Assembly (NCBI GenBank): GCA_026129905.1
Contig: JAHCHE010000013.1
Location: 37,475-101,474 of the forward strand
DNA length: 64,000 nt
Direction: 5' to 3'
Source: Bryobacteraceae bacterium
GTDB lineage: Bacteria; Acidobacteriota; Terriglobia; Bryobacterales; Bryobacteraceae
The notes beneath the pieces were generated by a model. The model saw only the letters and a program-made list of their open reading frames with translations. It was not told the origin of the DNA and searched no databases. A program made the translations under genes and the position numbers. Of the stretch, positions 1 to 8,212 are shown in pieces (the stretch's first letter is position 1; the number at the start of each line of letters is the position of its first letter).

Positions 1-2
1 AG

Positions 3-1577
3 GTGGATAATGAGACACATCCGAACATCTCAGCTTCGCGCAATATGCACGTCGATTTCGTCAATTATCTGAAAAGGAAATTCGGCGACGTCGCGACGCT
101 GAACAGGATCTGGGGGTTCGTCTACTGGGGGCAACTGGTGAGCGGCTGGGACGACTTTCCGCCGCGGGAAGGCATCCTGAATCCGGGCTACAAACTCGAA
201 TGGGAGCGCTTTCAGCAGAACACGGTCACGGACTTCCTCGGCTGGCAGGCGAAGATCGTGCGCGAGTACAAGCGGCCGGACCAGTTCGTCACCCACAACT
301 GGCCAGGCGGGGTGCGGACGCAAGTCAATCAGTACGAAGTCGCGCAGTTGTTGGACATTGTGGCCGTCAACCCCTATCACCCGGTGCAGGACCGCCTCGA
401 CGGCGAGTTCATCAGCTTCTGCGGCGACTTGACGCGGTCGCAAAAGCAATCGAACTACCTGGTGACGGAGACGAACGCTCAGGCCATCGGCTGGGACTCG
501 CGGACGCAGTTTCCGCCATACGACGGACAACTCCGGCTGAACGCCTACAGCCATCTCGCCTCCGGCGCCAACATGGTGGCATACTGGCACTGGCACTCGC
601 TGCATTACGGCCAGGAAACGTACTGGAAGGGCCTGCTATCCCACGACCTGGAGCCCAACCGCGTTTACAACGAAGCGGCTCGCATCGGTGCGGAGTTCCA
701 GCGCATCGGCGGGCGCCTGGTGAATTTCCGGCAAAAGAACGAAATTGCGATTCTGTTGAGCCTGGATTCCTACCACGGCATTCAGTTCATGCCGTTCGAC
801 GATCGAGTGAATTATATGACGGTGCTCAACCAGATGTATCGGGCGTTGTACAACCTGAATGCGGGCGTGGATTTCATCTTCACGGAAAAGCCGGATTTCA
901 CAGGGTATCGCGTGGTGCTGGTTCCTCCGCTTTACATCGCCTCCGACGACCTGCTGCATAAGCTCGCCGCATACGTGGAAGGCGGCGGGCGGGTGGTGAT
1001 GGCATTCAAGAGCGGCTTCGCCAACGAGTACTCGACGGTGCGTTGGGACAAGGCGCCGGGTCCGCTGCGCAAGGCCGCGGGCTTCTATTACCAGGAGTTC
1101 TCGACGCTCGCCGAGCCGCTCCCGCTGAAGGGCGACCCATTCTCCGCGGGCGCGGACAATCGCGTTTCGGTGTGGGCGGAGATGATCGTGCCGGAAACCG
1201 CCGAGATGCTGGCCTTTTACGATCATCCGTTCTTCGGACGCTATCCGGCCATCACGCGCAACAAGTACGGCCGCGGGACGCTGACGTATGAAGGCGCTTA
1301 CTTATCCGACGGGCTACAACGCAAGGTCGTGGCGCAGGCGATCGAGAACGCGGGGCTCGCCGGACCGGAACAGCGGCTGCCGTCGAAGGTACGGCTGAAG
1401 AGAGGCATAAGCAATAGGGGCAAGACGATGCGGTACTTCTTGAACTACTCTGGAGAGACGCAGGAGTTCGAGAATCCGTATGGCGCCGGGCAGGAAGTCA
1501 TCACCGGCCGCGCCGTGGCGGAGAAGCAAACGCTTGCACTGCCGCCGTGGGATCTGGCGATTGTCGAGGAGAAATAA
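3..1577 (+). CDS. GH42 beta-galactosidase, 5' end outside window
   Basis: Glycoside hydrolase family 42 enzyme, expected to release terminal beta-galactose from plant oligosaccharides. The reading frame enters from the left edge: bases 1-2 complete a codon before VDNE, which matches the family motif WQ(V/I)DNE, so the N-terminal part of the TIM barrel is missing and the GTG at 3 is not the true start. The acid/base Glu is residue 4 of the visible part and the nucleophile Glu is near residue 156 (LVTETN). The Rossmann-like trimerisation domain (about 245-385) and a small beta C-terminal domain follow. The isomerase gene begins 4 bases after the stop, so the two are probably co-transcribed. Family is confident; galactose specificity is inferred. 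Confidence 0.88.
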   Translation: MDNETHPNISASRNMHVDFVNYLKRKFGDVATLNRIWGFVYWGQLVSGWDDFPPREGILNPGYKLEWERFQQNTVTDFLGWQAKIVREYKRPDQFVTHNWPGGVRTQVNQYEVAQLLDIVAVNPYHPVQDRLDGEFISFCGDLTRSQKQSNYLVTETNAQAIGWDSRTQFPPYDGQLRLNAYSHLASGANMVAYWHWHSLHYGQETYWKGLLSHDLEPNRVYNEAARIGAEFQRIGGRLVNFRQKNEIAILLSLDSYHGIQFMPFDDRVNYMTVLNQMYRALYNLNAGVDFIFTEKPDFTGYRVVLVPPLYIASDDLLHKLAAYVEGGGRVVMAFKSGFANEYSTVRWDKAPGPLRKAAGFYYQEFSTLAEPLPLKGDPFSAGADNRVSVWAEMIVPETAEMLAFYDHPFFGRYPAITRNKYGRGTLTYEGAYLSDGLQRKVVAQAIENAGLAGPEQRLPSKVRLKRGISNRGKTMRYFLNYSGETQEFENPYGAGQEVITGRAVAEKQTLALPPWDLAIVEEK

Positions 1578-1581
1578 ATAG

Positions 1582-2991
1582 ATGGATCAACAAATGACGT
1601 TCGGAGTAATCATAGGAAACCGAGGCTTCTTTCCGGATCATCTGGCCAAGTCAGGCCGCGAGGAGATGATCCGCGCGCTGGAAGCGGCCGGTTACGGCGT
1701 CGTGGCGCCGAGCCCGGAAGAGACCAAGTACGGCGCGGTGGAGACGCGCGAGGAAGCGAAACGGTGCGCCGCTTTGTTCGACGACCACCGCAAGACGATC
1801 GACGGCATCATCGTGTCGCTGCCGAACTTCGGCGACGAGCGCGCGGTGGCGGAGACCATCCGCATGTCCAGGCTAAATGTTCCGGTGCTGATTCAAGCGA
1901 CGCCAGACAGCGCCAGCCGAATGACAATTCGTGACCGCCGGGACAGCTTCTGCGGCAAGATGTCGGTCTGCAACAACCTGACGCAGTACGGCATTCCTTA
2001 TTCGCTGACGCGCCTGCATACGGTGGCGCCCGACAGCGAGGAGTTCCGGGAGGACCTGGCTTGGTTTGCCGGCGTCTGCCGCGTGGTCAACGGCCTGCGC
2101 AAGACGCGCATCGGCGCCATCGGCGCGCGCCCGGCGGCCTTCAACACGGTCCGCTACAGTGAGAAACTGCTCGAGGCGAGCGGGATTGATGTCGAAACGG
2201 TGGACCTGTCGGAGATACTCGGACGCATCGGCCGGATGAAAGACGACGACCCGGCCGCGCAGGAGAAACTGCGGGCGATCCGCAGCTACGTCTCGACGCA
2301 GGGAATTCCCGAACCGAGCATGATCAAGATGGCGAAGCTCGCCGCAGTGGTTCATGGCTGGATGCAGGAGACGGGCGTGACCGTCAGCGCCGTCCAGTGC
2401 TGGACCGCGATCGAGGAATATTACGGCGTCGTTCCATGCACGGTGATGAGCATGATGAGCGACACGCTGATGCCGAGCGCCTGCGAAGTGGACGTGTGCG
2501 GCACGGTGGCCATGCACGCGCTGGCGCTGGCCTCCCAGACGCCGAGCGCGCTACTCGACTGGAACAACAACTACGGCGAGAACCCCGACAAGGCCGTCTG
2601 CTTCCATTGCAGCAACCTGCCTAAACACTTCTTCCAGAACGTGCGGATGGATTTTCAGGAGATCATCGCCGGCACGGTTGGCAAGGAAGGGACCTTCGGA
2701 ACGATGGTGGGAAGGGTGAAATCGGGTCCAATGTCGTTCGCCCGCATTTCCACCAACGACCGACGGGGGACGATTTCGACCTATGTGGGCGAAGGGCGGT
2801 TTACGGACGATCCTCTGGAAACCTTCGGCGGCGCGGGCGTCGTTGAGATTCCGCGCATGCAGGAGTTGCTCCGCTACATCTGTGAGAACGGCTTCGAGCA
2901 CCACGTCGCGGCGAACCTGTCGTCGGTGGCCGGCATCCTGGAGGAAAGCTTCCGCAAGTATATGCGGTGGGAGGTCCACCGACACAACTAG
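1582..2991 (+). CDS. L-fucose/L-arabinose isomerase-fold protein
   Basis: 469-residue protein resembling the FucI/AraA-like isomerase superfamily, which converts aldoses to ketoses with a divalent metal. It is cytoplasmic: no signal peptide, and it starts MDQQMTFGVIIGNRGFF, an N-terminal Rossmann-type domain. A second domain from about residue 160 and a C-terminal metal/substrate domain (GTVGKEGTFGTMVGRVKSGPM) follow, the usual three-part layout. ATG 1582 is chosen as the first Met, but ATG 1594 (MTFGVI) is also possible. It lies 4 bases after the GH42 gene, so it may isomerise a sugar released by that enzyme or by the GH51 protein nearby. Exact substrate unknown; the family also contains isomerases of modified sugars. 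Confidence 0.75.
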   Translation: MDQQMTFGVIIGNRGFFPDHLAKSGREEMIRALEAAGYGVVAPSPEETKYGAVETREEAKRCAALFDDHRKTIDGIIVSLPNFGDERAVAETIRMSRLNVPVLIQATPDSASRMTIRDRRDSFCGKMSVCNNLTQYGIPYSLTRLHTVAPDSEEFREDLAWFAGVCRVVNGLRKTRIGAIGARPAAFNTVRYSEKLLEASGIDVETVDLSEILGRIGRMKDDDPAAQEKLRAIRSYVSTQGIPEPSMIKMAKLAAVVHGWMQETGVTVSAVQCWTAIEEYYGVVPCTVMSMMSDTLMPSACEVDVCGTVAMHALALASQTPSALLDWNNNYGENPDKAVCFHCSNLPKHFFQNVRMDFQEIIAGTVGKEGTFGTMVGRVKSGPMSFARISTNDRRGTISTYVGEGRFTDDPLETFGGAGVVEIPRMQELLRYICENGFEHHVAANLSSVAGILEESFRKYMRWEVHRHN

Positions 2992-3019
2992 CCCGGTTGC
3001 CGGCCGCGTCCCGGGGGGT

Positions 3020-3295
3020 TCAGCGGCGCTTCGCCGCCAACCGCGCTCTGACGGCGAGGTAGTGTTGGTCGAGCGCTTGCCGCAGCAAGGCCTTGATCAG
3101 CGCCTCGCGCGGCATACCCAGTTCGTCCGCAACCGCGTCCACTTCTTCCAACAGGGATTCGGTCAGGGACAACTCGACCCGGCGTACCTGTTCCGGGTTG
3201 GTTTTGCGGAAGAAACGCGGGAAAGTGCCGGACCGGACCGGCGGGTTCGCCGCCGATCCTTCCGTTGTCTTTGCCTTCTTGCCAGTAGCTTTCAT
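3020..3295 (-). CDS. Ribbon-helix-helix (CopG/antitoxin-like) small protein
   Basis: 91-residue basic protein. The core RRVELSLTESLLEEVDAVAD followed by ELGMPREALIKALLRQALDQH has the beta strand, helix, turn, helix pattern of MetJ/Arc/CopG DNA-binding proteins, preceded by a Lys-rich tail. GGAGG (3302-3306 on the complement) sits 6 bases before the ATG and fixes the start. No toxin-like partner is adjacent, so it may be a stand-alone repressor or an orphan antitoxin. Convergent with the upstream isomerase gene and downstream of the cytochrome gene on the same strand. Confidence 0.7.
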   Translation of the reverse strand: MKATGKKAKTTEGSAANPPVRSGTFPRFFRKTNPEQVRRVELSLTESLLEEVDAVADELGMPREALIKALLRQALDQHYLAVRARLAAKRR

Positions 3296-3355
3296 GAAGC
3301 GCCTCCTGCAAAATGCGGCATCGAGTTTGGTTGCGACACGGGCGACGGGCTTGCG

Positions 3356-4090
3356 CTATTCGTAATCCTCATTGGGGGATTTCAGAAAGGCGGCGAGCGG
3401 GGCCTCGTCGGCCTCCACAAGGGCTATGTGACGGATTTCGAGAGCCGGGTTGCGCAGCGACCCGGCCCTGGCCATGGCGGCGCCGCGGCGATAGAACGCG
3501 ATGACATCCTCAACCGAGTCAAAGTGCCCGTTGTGCATATAAGGTTCGCCGTGCCCGAGGTCGCGCAATCCGGGCGTCTTGAACCGCGCGATGGCTTTTG
3601 CGAGCAGCAGGTCCGGGGCGCAGGCGGCCGCTCCAAAACCGGCGCCGCTAAGCCCGCCCAGCGCCTCGATCTGCTGCTCGACACAGAGAATGTGATAGAT
3701 CCTCGTCTGCGGATCGGGGAAGTCGGGGGCAAAATCGTTATACGCGCGCATGCCGCCTCCCGGAGTATCGACATGCTCGTCTACCAGGTGGCACGAGCGG
3801 CAGTTGATGGTCCTGCCGGCGAACGGCCCCGGCAGGGGTTCGCCCGTGGTCTCGGTGGTCGCCACTACCGGATCCCCGGCTGGGACCGGCTCACTCACGC
3901 GTCCTCCGGCGTCCAGGTAAGCCTTGAACGCCTGCGCGAAGCGCGTCTCGAGAAACAGGCGTTCTCCGATCACCGTCTCCGGGGGGTCGTCGGCGTCATG
4001 GGGAAATGCAATCGCGCTGCAAAACAATAACAGCGCGGGGGCGAGCCGGACTCTGAATCCGGCCGCGGAATACTTGTCGATCATGAACAT
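3356..4090 (-). CDS. Mono-haem cytochrome c peroxidase/MauG-like secreted protein
   Basis: 244-residue exported protein (hydrophobic N-terminus about residues 13-29). It keeps two landmarks of the di-haem CCP/MauG family: GERLFLETRFA near residue 42 and the C-terminal KTPGLRDLGHGEPYMHNG ... VIAFY block. Only one haem-binding motif, CRSCH (97-101), is present where the family normally has two, and the protein is shorter than the usual 300-plus residues. It may therefore be an electron carrier rather than a working peroxidase. ATG 4090 follows AGGAG at 8 bases; a second in-frame ATG lies at 4084. An inverted repeat at 4113-4135 lies just upstream. Confidence 0.75.
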   Translation of the reverse strand: MFMIDKYSAAGFRVRLAPALLLFCSAIAFPHDADDPPETVIGERLFLETRFAQAFKAYLDAGGRVSEPVPAGDPVVATTETTGEPLPGPFAGRTINCRSCHLVDEHVDTPGGGMRAYNDFAPDFPDPQTRIYHILCVEQQIEALGGLSGAGFGAAACAPDLLLAKAIARFKTPGLRDLGHGEPYMHNGHFDSVEDVIAFYRRGAAMARAGSLRNPALEIRHIALVEADEAPLAAFLKSPNEDYE

Positions 4091-4112
4091 TGTGCGTCTC
4101 CTGAGCCTGCAC

Positions 4113-4135
4113 TACTTGACAATGAGTTTCAAGTA
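4113..4135 (-). promoter_or_regulatory. Inverted repeat upstream of the cytochrome gene, candidate operator
   Basis: Perfect 7-bp inverted repeat TACTTGA (4113-4119) and TCAAGTA (4129-4135) with a 9-bp spacer, ending 22 bp upstream of the ATG of the peroxidase-like gene. Spacing and symmetry suit a dimeric helix-turn-helix regulator, and it overlaps where a promoter should lie. The regulator is not identifiable; the RHH protein downstream is one candidate. Confidence 0.4.
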
Positions 4136-4230
4136 CTGTCCAGAGTAGCAGAATTCCCGCCGGGAGTGAAGGGCCATTCATGCGGGCCGTACAAGGCGGC
4201 GCGGCGTGAAAACGAGGGGCGCCTTTCGCC

Positions 4231-6309
4231 CTACTCGGCGCGGCGAAACGCCAGTTCCACCAGCGAGTGCGGAGGGAAGGCGTAGCTCAACGCGCCGCCG
4301 CGCTGCTCGGCGGAGGCGCGGATGATCCGTACTCGTTCCGGGGCGTCGGCCTCGTTGCGCGTCATGTAGTTGTCCCCCGTGACGGTCCGGACGGAAACCG
4401 GCCCGGCCGCAGCGAAGCCGCGCAACTCGATGGCGGCCGTGAGCGCATCCTTCGGGCTGCGGTTGATTACGATCAATGTCAGTTCGTCGCCTCGGTCGTT
4501 CAGCAGCGCGACCGGATCGAGGACAGGCGTAGGGAGGTCTTTGGTTTCCGGAAGATAGTTCCCGGGAGAGCGGTACTCCGGCGCTTGAAGCTCGATTCTC
4601 GCGGGGTAGGCGCCGGACTGGGTTCCGTACAGCAGTGACGCGTAGTGAACGGGCGTGGCGAAGACAATCTCCCGCTGCTTGCGCAGGCCGCCACCGTGGT
4701 TCACCAGGGCGCTGTGCGTGATCATCTCGACCAAGTCGCCTTCGCGGATGGACATGTGGATGAGGCCCGCCAGGAACAGGGCTTCCGCCAGGCTGGAGTT
4801 GTTAGGCAGCGATTGCTTGCGGGTGAAGATCTGGGCTTCCGTCACCGCGAAGCTCGGCTTCACGCCCTCGTCCCGCATCAGGGCGGCGAGGCTGAACATC
4901 CTCTCGCGGAGAGCGAGCGGATAGGCCATCAGTTCCTCGAACACGCGGACCGGCGGCGCTCCCGGGTCGATGCTTCCCCCCGGCAGTTCGTGCATCGTCA
5001 GGGTGCGGACGATGGAAGGATGCGCTTTCAGCAGCGGCGTGGACCACTTCGGGTTCTGGCCGATGGCAAAAAAGTGGATGCCGGGATCGATGCGGCTCAT
5101 CGCGGCATAGAAGGCCGCATAGCGTTCGGCGTATTCCTCGGCCGTGCAGTGCCCGATCTGCCAATCGCCATAGAGTTCGTTGCCGATTTCCCACAATTTC
5201 ACGTTGTAGGGTTCGGGATGGCCGTTGGCGGCGCGCATCGCGCCGAATTTCGTGCCCGCGGCGCCGTTGCAGTACTCGACCCAGTTCGCCGCCTCGCGCG
5301 CCGAGCCGTTGCCGGCATTCACGCAGATCATCGGCTCGCAACCAACCAGGCGGCATAGAGCCAGGTATTCGTCCGTCCCGACGTGATTCGGCTCGAAGTC
5401 GCCCCAGGCCGGGTTGCGCCGCGTGGGCCGTGTTTCGACGGGCCCGACGCCGTCCTCCCAGTGGTAGCCGGAGACGAAGTTGCCGCCGGGAAACCGCAAC
5501 AGCGGCAGACGCGACTCGCGCAGGAGGCGAACGACGTCGGGATCGAAGCCCTCGACGTTGTCGCGCGGGAACATCGTTGCCTGGTCGAGCCAGACGTCGC
5601 CGGGCGAAGTCAGCTCGATCCGCAGGAGCAACGGGAGGCCGCGGGACTTGTCCCCGCCGAGCGCCAGCGTCACGGGATAGCGTCGCCAGTCCGCGCTCTG
5701 AACCGCAACGGAAGCGGCCGCCAGTTCGCGGTCCGGCGCCTGCACGCTGACGCGCAACGCGGCGTTGCCCCTGGCCTGAAACGCGAGGTCGTAGGTCCGC
5801 TCGCGGTGAAGCGGCAGGAAGACCGGCTGTTCGACGCCGGCGCCGCCCGAAACGTCAGCCGCAGTGATCCGCTGGCAGCGTTCGGAGTTGAAGGCGTTCG
5901 GATCCAGGGCGTAGGTCGCCTTCCCATCCCCCCACGGCGCCCACCACGGAGCGACGTCAAGCCGAGGCGTCTTTTCGATCCGCAAGTGCGGGAACCGTTC
6001 GCGGAAACCGTTTTGCGTTGTCCAGCTAAAGACGCGGCCGCTCCCCTCGCCCATCAGCTCCCAGGACTCGAAGCTGGGATTCCGCAGGTTCTGCGCCCAT
6101 AGTCCTTGGTAGACGTTCCACCAAAGGTGCTCGGTGAACTTGCCGAACAACCGGCGGGTGACGGGGCGTTCCGCGCGGGCGCCGGCGTCGATGAGAATCC
6201 GGCTCTGCTTCCCCGAGCCGGGCTGAAAGTCAAACAGCCCGGACTCGGCCTCAACCGAAGGAGCGATCAGCAGCAGCGCCACGAAAAAACAAGTTGCGCG
6301 TAATGACAT
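4231..6309 (-). CDS. GH51-type alpha-L-arabinofuranosidase, secreted
   Basis: About 692 residues with a Sec signal peptide (MSLRATCFFVALLLIAPSVEA). Start chosen at 6309 because GGAG lies 5 bases upstream and the signal peptide begins there; an open frame continues 15 codons further up without a site. An N-terminal carbohydrate-binding-like beta region (about 80-250) precedes a TIM barrel with LLRFPGGNFVSGYHWEDG, the acid/base Glu in WEIGNELYG (near 377) and the nucleophile Glu in FAVTEAQ (near 490). A C-terminal beta domain closes the protein. It should remove arabinofuranosyl side chains from arabinan or arabinoxylan outside the cytoplasm, fitting the neighbouring GH42 and isomerase genes. 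Divergent from the NosL-like gene. Confidence 0.85.
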   Translation of the reverse strand: MSLRATCFFVALLLIAPSVEAESGLFDFQPGSGKQSRILIDAGARAERPVTRRLFGKFTEHLWWNVYQGLWAQNLRNPSFESWELMGEGSGRVFSWTTQNGFRERFPHLRIEKTPRLDVAPWWAPWGDGKATYALDPNAFNSERCQRITAADVSGGAGVEQPVFLPLHRERTYDLAFQARGNAALRVSVQAPDRELAAASVAVQSADWRRYPVTLALGGDKSRGLPLLLRIELTSPGDVWLDQATMFPRDNVEGFDPDVVRLLRESRLPLLRFPGGNFVSGYHWEDGVGPVETRPTRRNPAWGDFEPNHVGTDEYLALCRLVGCEPMICVNAGNGSAREAANWVEYCNGAAGTKFGAMRAANGHPEPYNVKLWEIGNELYGDWQIGHCTAEEYAERYAAFYAAMSRIDPGIHFFAIGQNPKWSTPLLKAHPSIVRTLTMHELPGGSIDPGAPPVRVFEELMAYPLALRERMFSLAALMRDEGVKPSFAVTEAQIFTRKQSLPNNSSLAEALFLAGLIHMSIREGDLVEMITHSALVNHGGGLRKQREIVFATPVHYASLLYGTQSGAYPARIELQAPEYRSPGNYLPETKDLPTPVLDPVALLNDRGDELTLIVINRSPKDALTAAIELRGFAAAGPVSVRTVTGDNYMTRNEADAPERVRIIRASAEQRGGALSYAFPPHSLVELAFRRAE

Positions 6310-6410
6310 TACTTCTCCGCTGACGAGCGGCTCACGCCGCTTTCGCTCCGTCAATGATATCGGACTGGCGCCGCGTGGGGTTACAATTGGGGCAAGAGAG
6401 GGGAAACCAC

Positions 6411-6893
6411 ATGAAGCGCGGGATGACGCTGAGCGTGGTAGCCGCCATTCTGGCTATCGCTGGGTTGTCGTACGCCGGATGGCGCATCGTGCATGCCAAG
6501 AGCCTGGAGACCTGTTCGGTCTGCCGCCGGTCGGCGCACGCGCCCACCCGCGCCATCGGCGTGGACGGCGGCCGCCAGACCGTTTTCTGCTGCCCGTCCT
6601 GCGCGCGGTCCGAAGTGCGGCAGAGCGGCGGCGGCATTGGCCTGAAGGAGCTGACCGATTACCCGACGCAGCGCCCCCTGGAACCCTCCGCCTCGTACCT
6701 GGTCGCGGGCAGCGACCTGACCCCGTGCCTTCACCACCATGCGCATCTCGACGAGCACAAGCAACCGCTGGTGAAGCATTTCGACCGGTGCACACCGAGC
6801 GTCATTGCGTTTGCCAACCGGAACGCCGCGATTGCATTCGCCCGCGAACACGGCGGCCGCGTCCTCACGTTCGCGCAGTGGTGGAGTCAATAA
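6411..6893 (+). CDS. NosL-like copper/metal-site protein, membrane-anchored
   Basis: 160 residues starting at ATG 6411 behind GAGAGGGG. One N-terminal membrane segment (MTLSVVAAILAIAGLSYAGW) is followed by Cys pairs (CSVC, FCCPSC) and a C-terminal block resembling NosL: ASYLVAGSDLTPCL, then a (PSVIAFANRNAAIAFAREHGG) stretch ending RVLTF. A His-rich patch (LHHHAH) suggests metal binding. NosL delivers copper to nitrous oxide reductase, but no nos genes are visible here, so a role in general extracytoplasmic copper handling is more likely. It ends 7 bases before the M14 peptidase start, suggesting co-translation. Confidence 0.55.
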   Translation: MKRGMTLSVVAAILAIAGLSYAGWRIVHAKSLETCSVCRRSAHAPTRAIGVDGGRQTVFCCPSCARSEVRQSGGGIGLKELTDYPTQRPLEPSASYLVAGSDLTPCLHHHAHLDEHKQPLVKHFDRCTPSVIAFANRNAAIAFAREHGGRVLTFAQWWSQ

Positions 6894-6900
6894 TGGGAGG

Positions 6901-8103
6901 GTGACGCCCAGCCTTCTTTTGTTGTTCGCGTTCGCGATTCACTCGGACTTCGAGGCCGCCAGCATCGGCGAGGTCAAACGGATCGGCCCCAACCATTATC
7001 AGTGCGCTCTCGAGGGCGAAACCGACCAGGATGGCCGAAACCGCCAGGCAACCTGGTATTACTTCCGGCTGGACGCTCCCCCTGGAGAGGCGGCGATCAT
7101 TGACCTGGTAAACATCGCCGGCGAGTACAACTACCAACCGAACTCCGGCGGCGTCAACGCGGAAACGCCGCCCGTGATCAGCTACGACCGGAAGACGTGG
7201 CGGCATCTTACGACCGTCGAGTTCGATCCCTCCCCGCCCCGCTTGCGGCTGCGGCTGACGCCGGAGCGCACTCCTGTCTGGATCGCGCACGTTCCGCCGT
7301 ACACGACGGCCGACCTCGCCGCGCTGCTCGCCGACCTGGGGGGAACGCCGTACATGAAGCGCGAAGCCATTGCGAAAACGCCCGAGGGCCGCGACATGCT
7401 GCTGCTGACCGTCACCGACCCCAGCGTACCGGATCCGGCAAAGAAGGTGACCTGGCTCATGTTCCGGCAGCACAGTTGGGAGAGCGGCACGTCGTGGGTG
7501 GGAGAAGGGGCGTTGCGCTTCCTGCTGTCGGCGGAGGACGAAGCGGCGCGCATCCGCAAGGCGGCCGTGTTCAAGATCTTTCCGATGGCCGATCCCGACG
7601 GAGTGGCGCGCGGCGGCGTGCGTTTCAACGCCAAGGGCTACGACCTGAACCGTAACTGGGACGCGGTGGATCCTGCGCTGATGCCCGAGATTGCGTCGCA
7701 GCGCAAGGCGGTGCTCGACTGGGTGGACGGCGGCAAGCGCATCGACCTGTTTCTGTCGCTGCACAACACGGAGACCTCGGAATACCTTGACGGCCCGCCG
7801 GCCGAGCCAGGCGGCGCTTACGACCGGCTCCTCAACCGGTTCTTCGGGATTCTCAAGGACGAAACCAGCTTCAACCCGACGCGGCCGCCGCGGCTGTCGG
7901 AGGCGACCACAACCGCCGGCAAGCGCGGGCGGATGTCGGTGTACCAGGGGCTGTATCACGACCGGCGGATTCCGGCGTTCCTGATGGAGCAGATGATCGC
8001 CTCGAATTCGAAGCTGGGCGGCTTCCCGACGGTGGAGCACCGCGTGAGCTTCGGCGCGGAGCTGGTGAAGGCGGCGTTCAAGGCCGTGGACGGCGAATTC
8101 TGA
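6901..8103 (+). CDS. M14-family zinc carboxypeptidase, exported
   Basis: Metallocarboxypeptidase of the M14 (cytosolic-carboxypeptidase-like) family. Residues 1-130 form a beta-sandwich like the CCP N-domain (WYYFRLDAPPGEAAI). The catalytic domain carries the zinc motif HSWE (about 191-194), the substrate motif GYDLNRNWD, the third zinc ligand in SLHNTE (about 287) and the catalytic Glu in FLMEQM (about 363). The GTG at 6901 gives a short hydrophobic leader (TPSLLLLFAFA), but GGGAGG directly abuts this GTG, so initiation probably depends on coupling to the preceding gene, whose stop is 7 bases away. Convergent with the metallopeptidase gene across a palindromic repeat. Confidence 0.8.
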   Translation: MTPSLLLLFAFAIHSDFEAASIGEVKRIGPNHYQCALEGETDQDGRNRQATWYYFRLDAPPGEAAIIDLVNIAGEYNYQPNSGGVNAETPPVISYDRKTWRHLTTVEFDPSPPRLRLRLTPERTPVWIAHVPPYTTADLAALLADLGGTPYMKREAIAKTPEGRDMLLLTVTDPSVPDPAKKVTWLMFRQHSWESGTSWVGEGALRFLLSAEDEAARIRKAAVFKIFPMADPDGVARGGVRFNAKGYDLNRNWDAVDPALMPEIASQRKAVLDWVDGGKRIDLFLSLHNTETSEYLDGPPAEPGGAYDRLLNRFFGILKDETSFNPTRPPRLSEATTTAGKRGRMSVYQGLYHDRRIPAFLMEQMIASNSKLGGFPTVEHRVSFGAELVKAAFKAVDGEF

Positions 8104-8105
8104 TA

Positions 8106-8200
8106 GCCGCCGATGAACACCGATCAGAAACGTCAAGGCATGGTTCGATCGGGGTGGACAGAAGAATTCAGATCGGTGTCTATCGGTGTTCAGCGGTGGC
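8106..8200. repeat. Long imperfect inverted repeat between convergent genes
   Basis: Left arm 8106-8124 and right arm 8182-8200 are 19 bases each and complementary except at two positions; the shared core is GAACACCGAT / ATCGGTGTTC. The right side also contains a direct repeat (ATCGGTGT at 8172 and 8182). It lies between two convergent stop codons (8103 and 8213) and could fold into a large hairpin acting as a bidirectional terminator. Its wording resembles dispersed palindromic intergenic repeats seen in many environmental genomes, which is recollection, not a search result. Confidence 0.6.
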
Positions 8201-8212
8201 TGAATCCGCGTC

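Noticed and set aside
6354..6410. Longer N-terminus for the NosL-like protein from 6354
   Set aside because: It would place a polar tail before the membrane segment and overlap the divergent GH51 leader; ATG 6411 has a good ribosome site.
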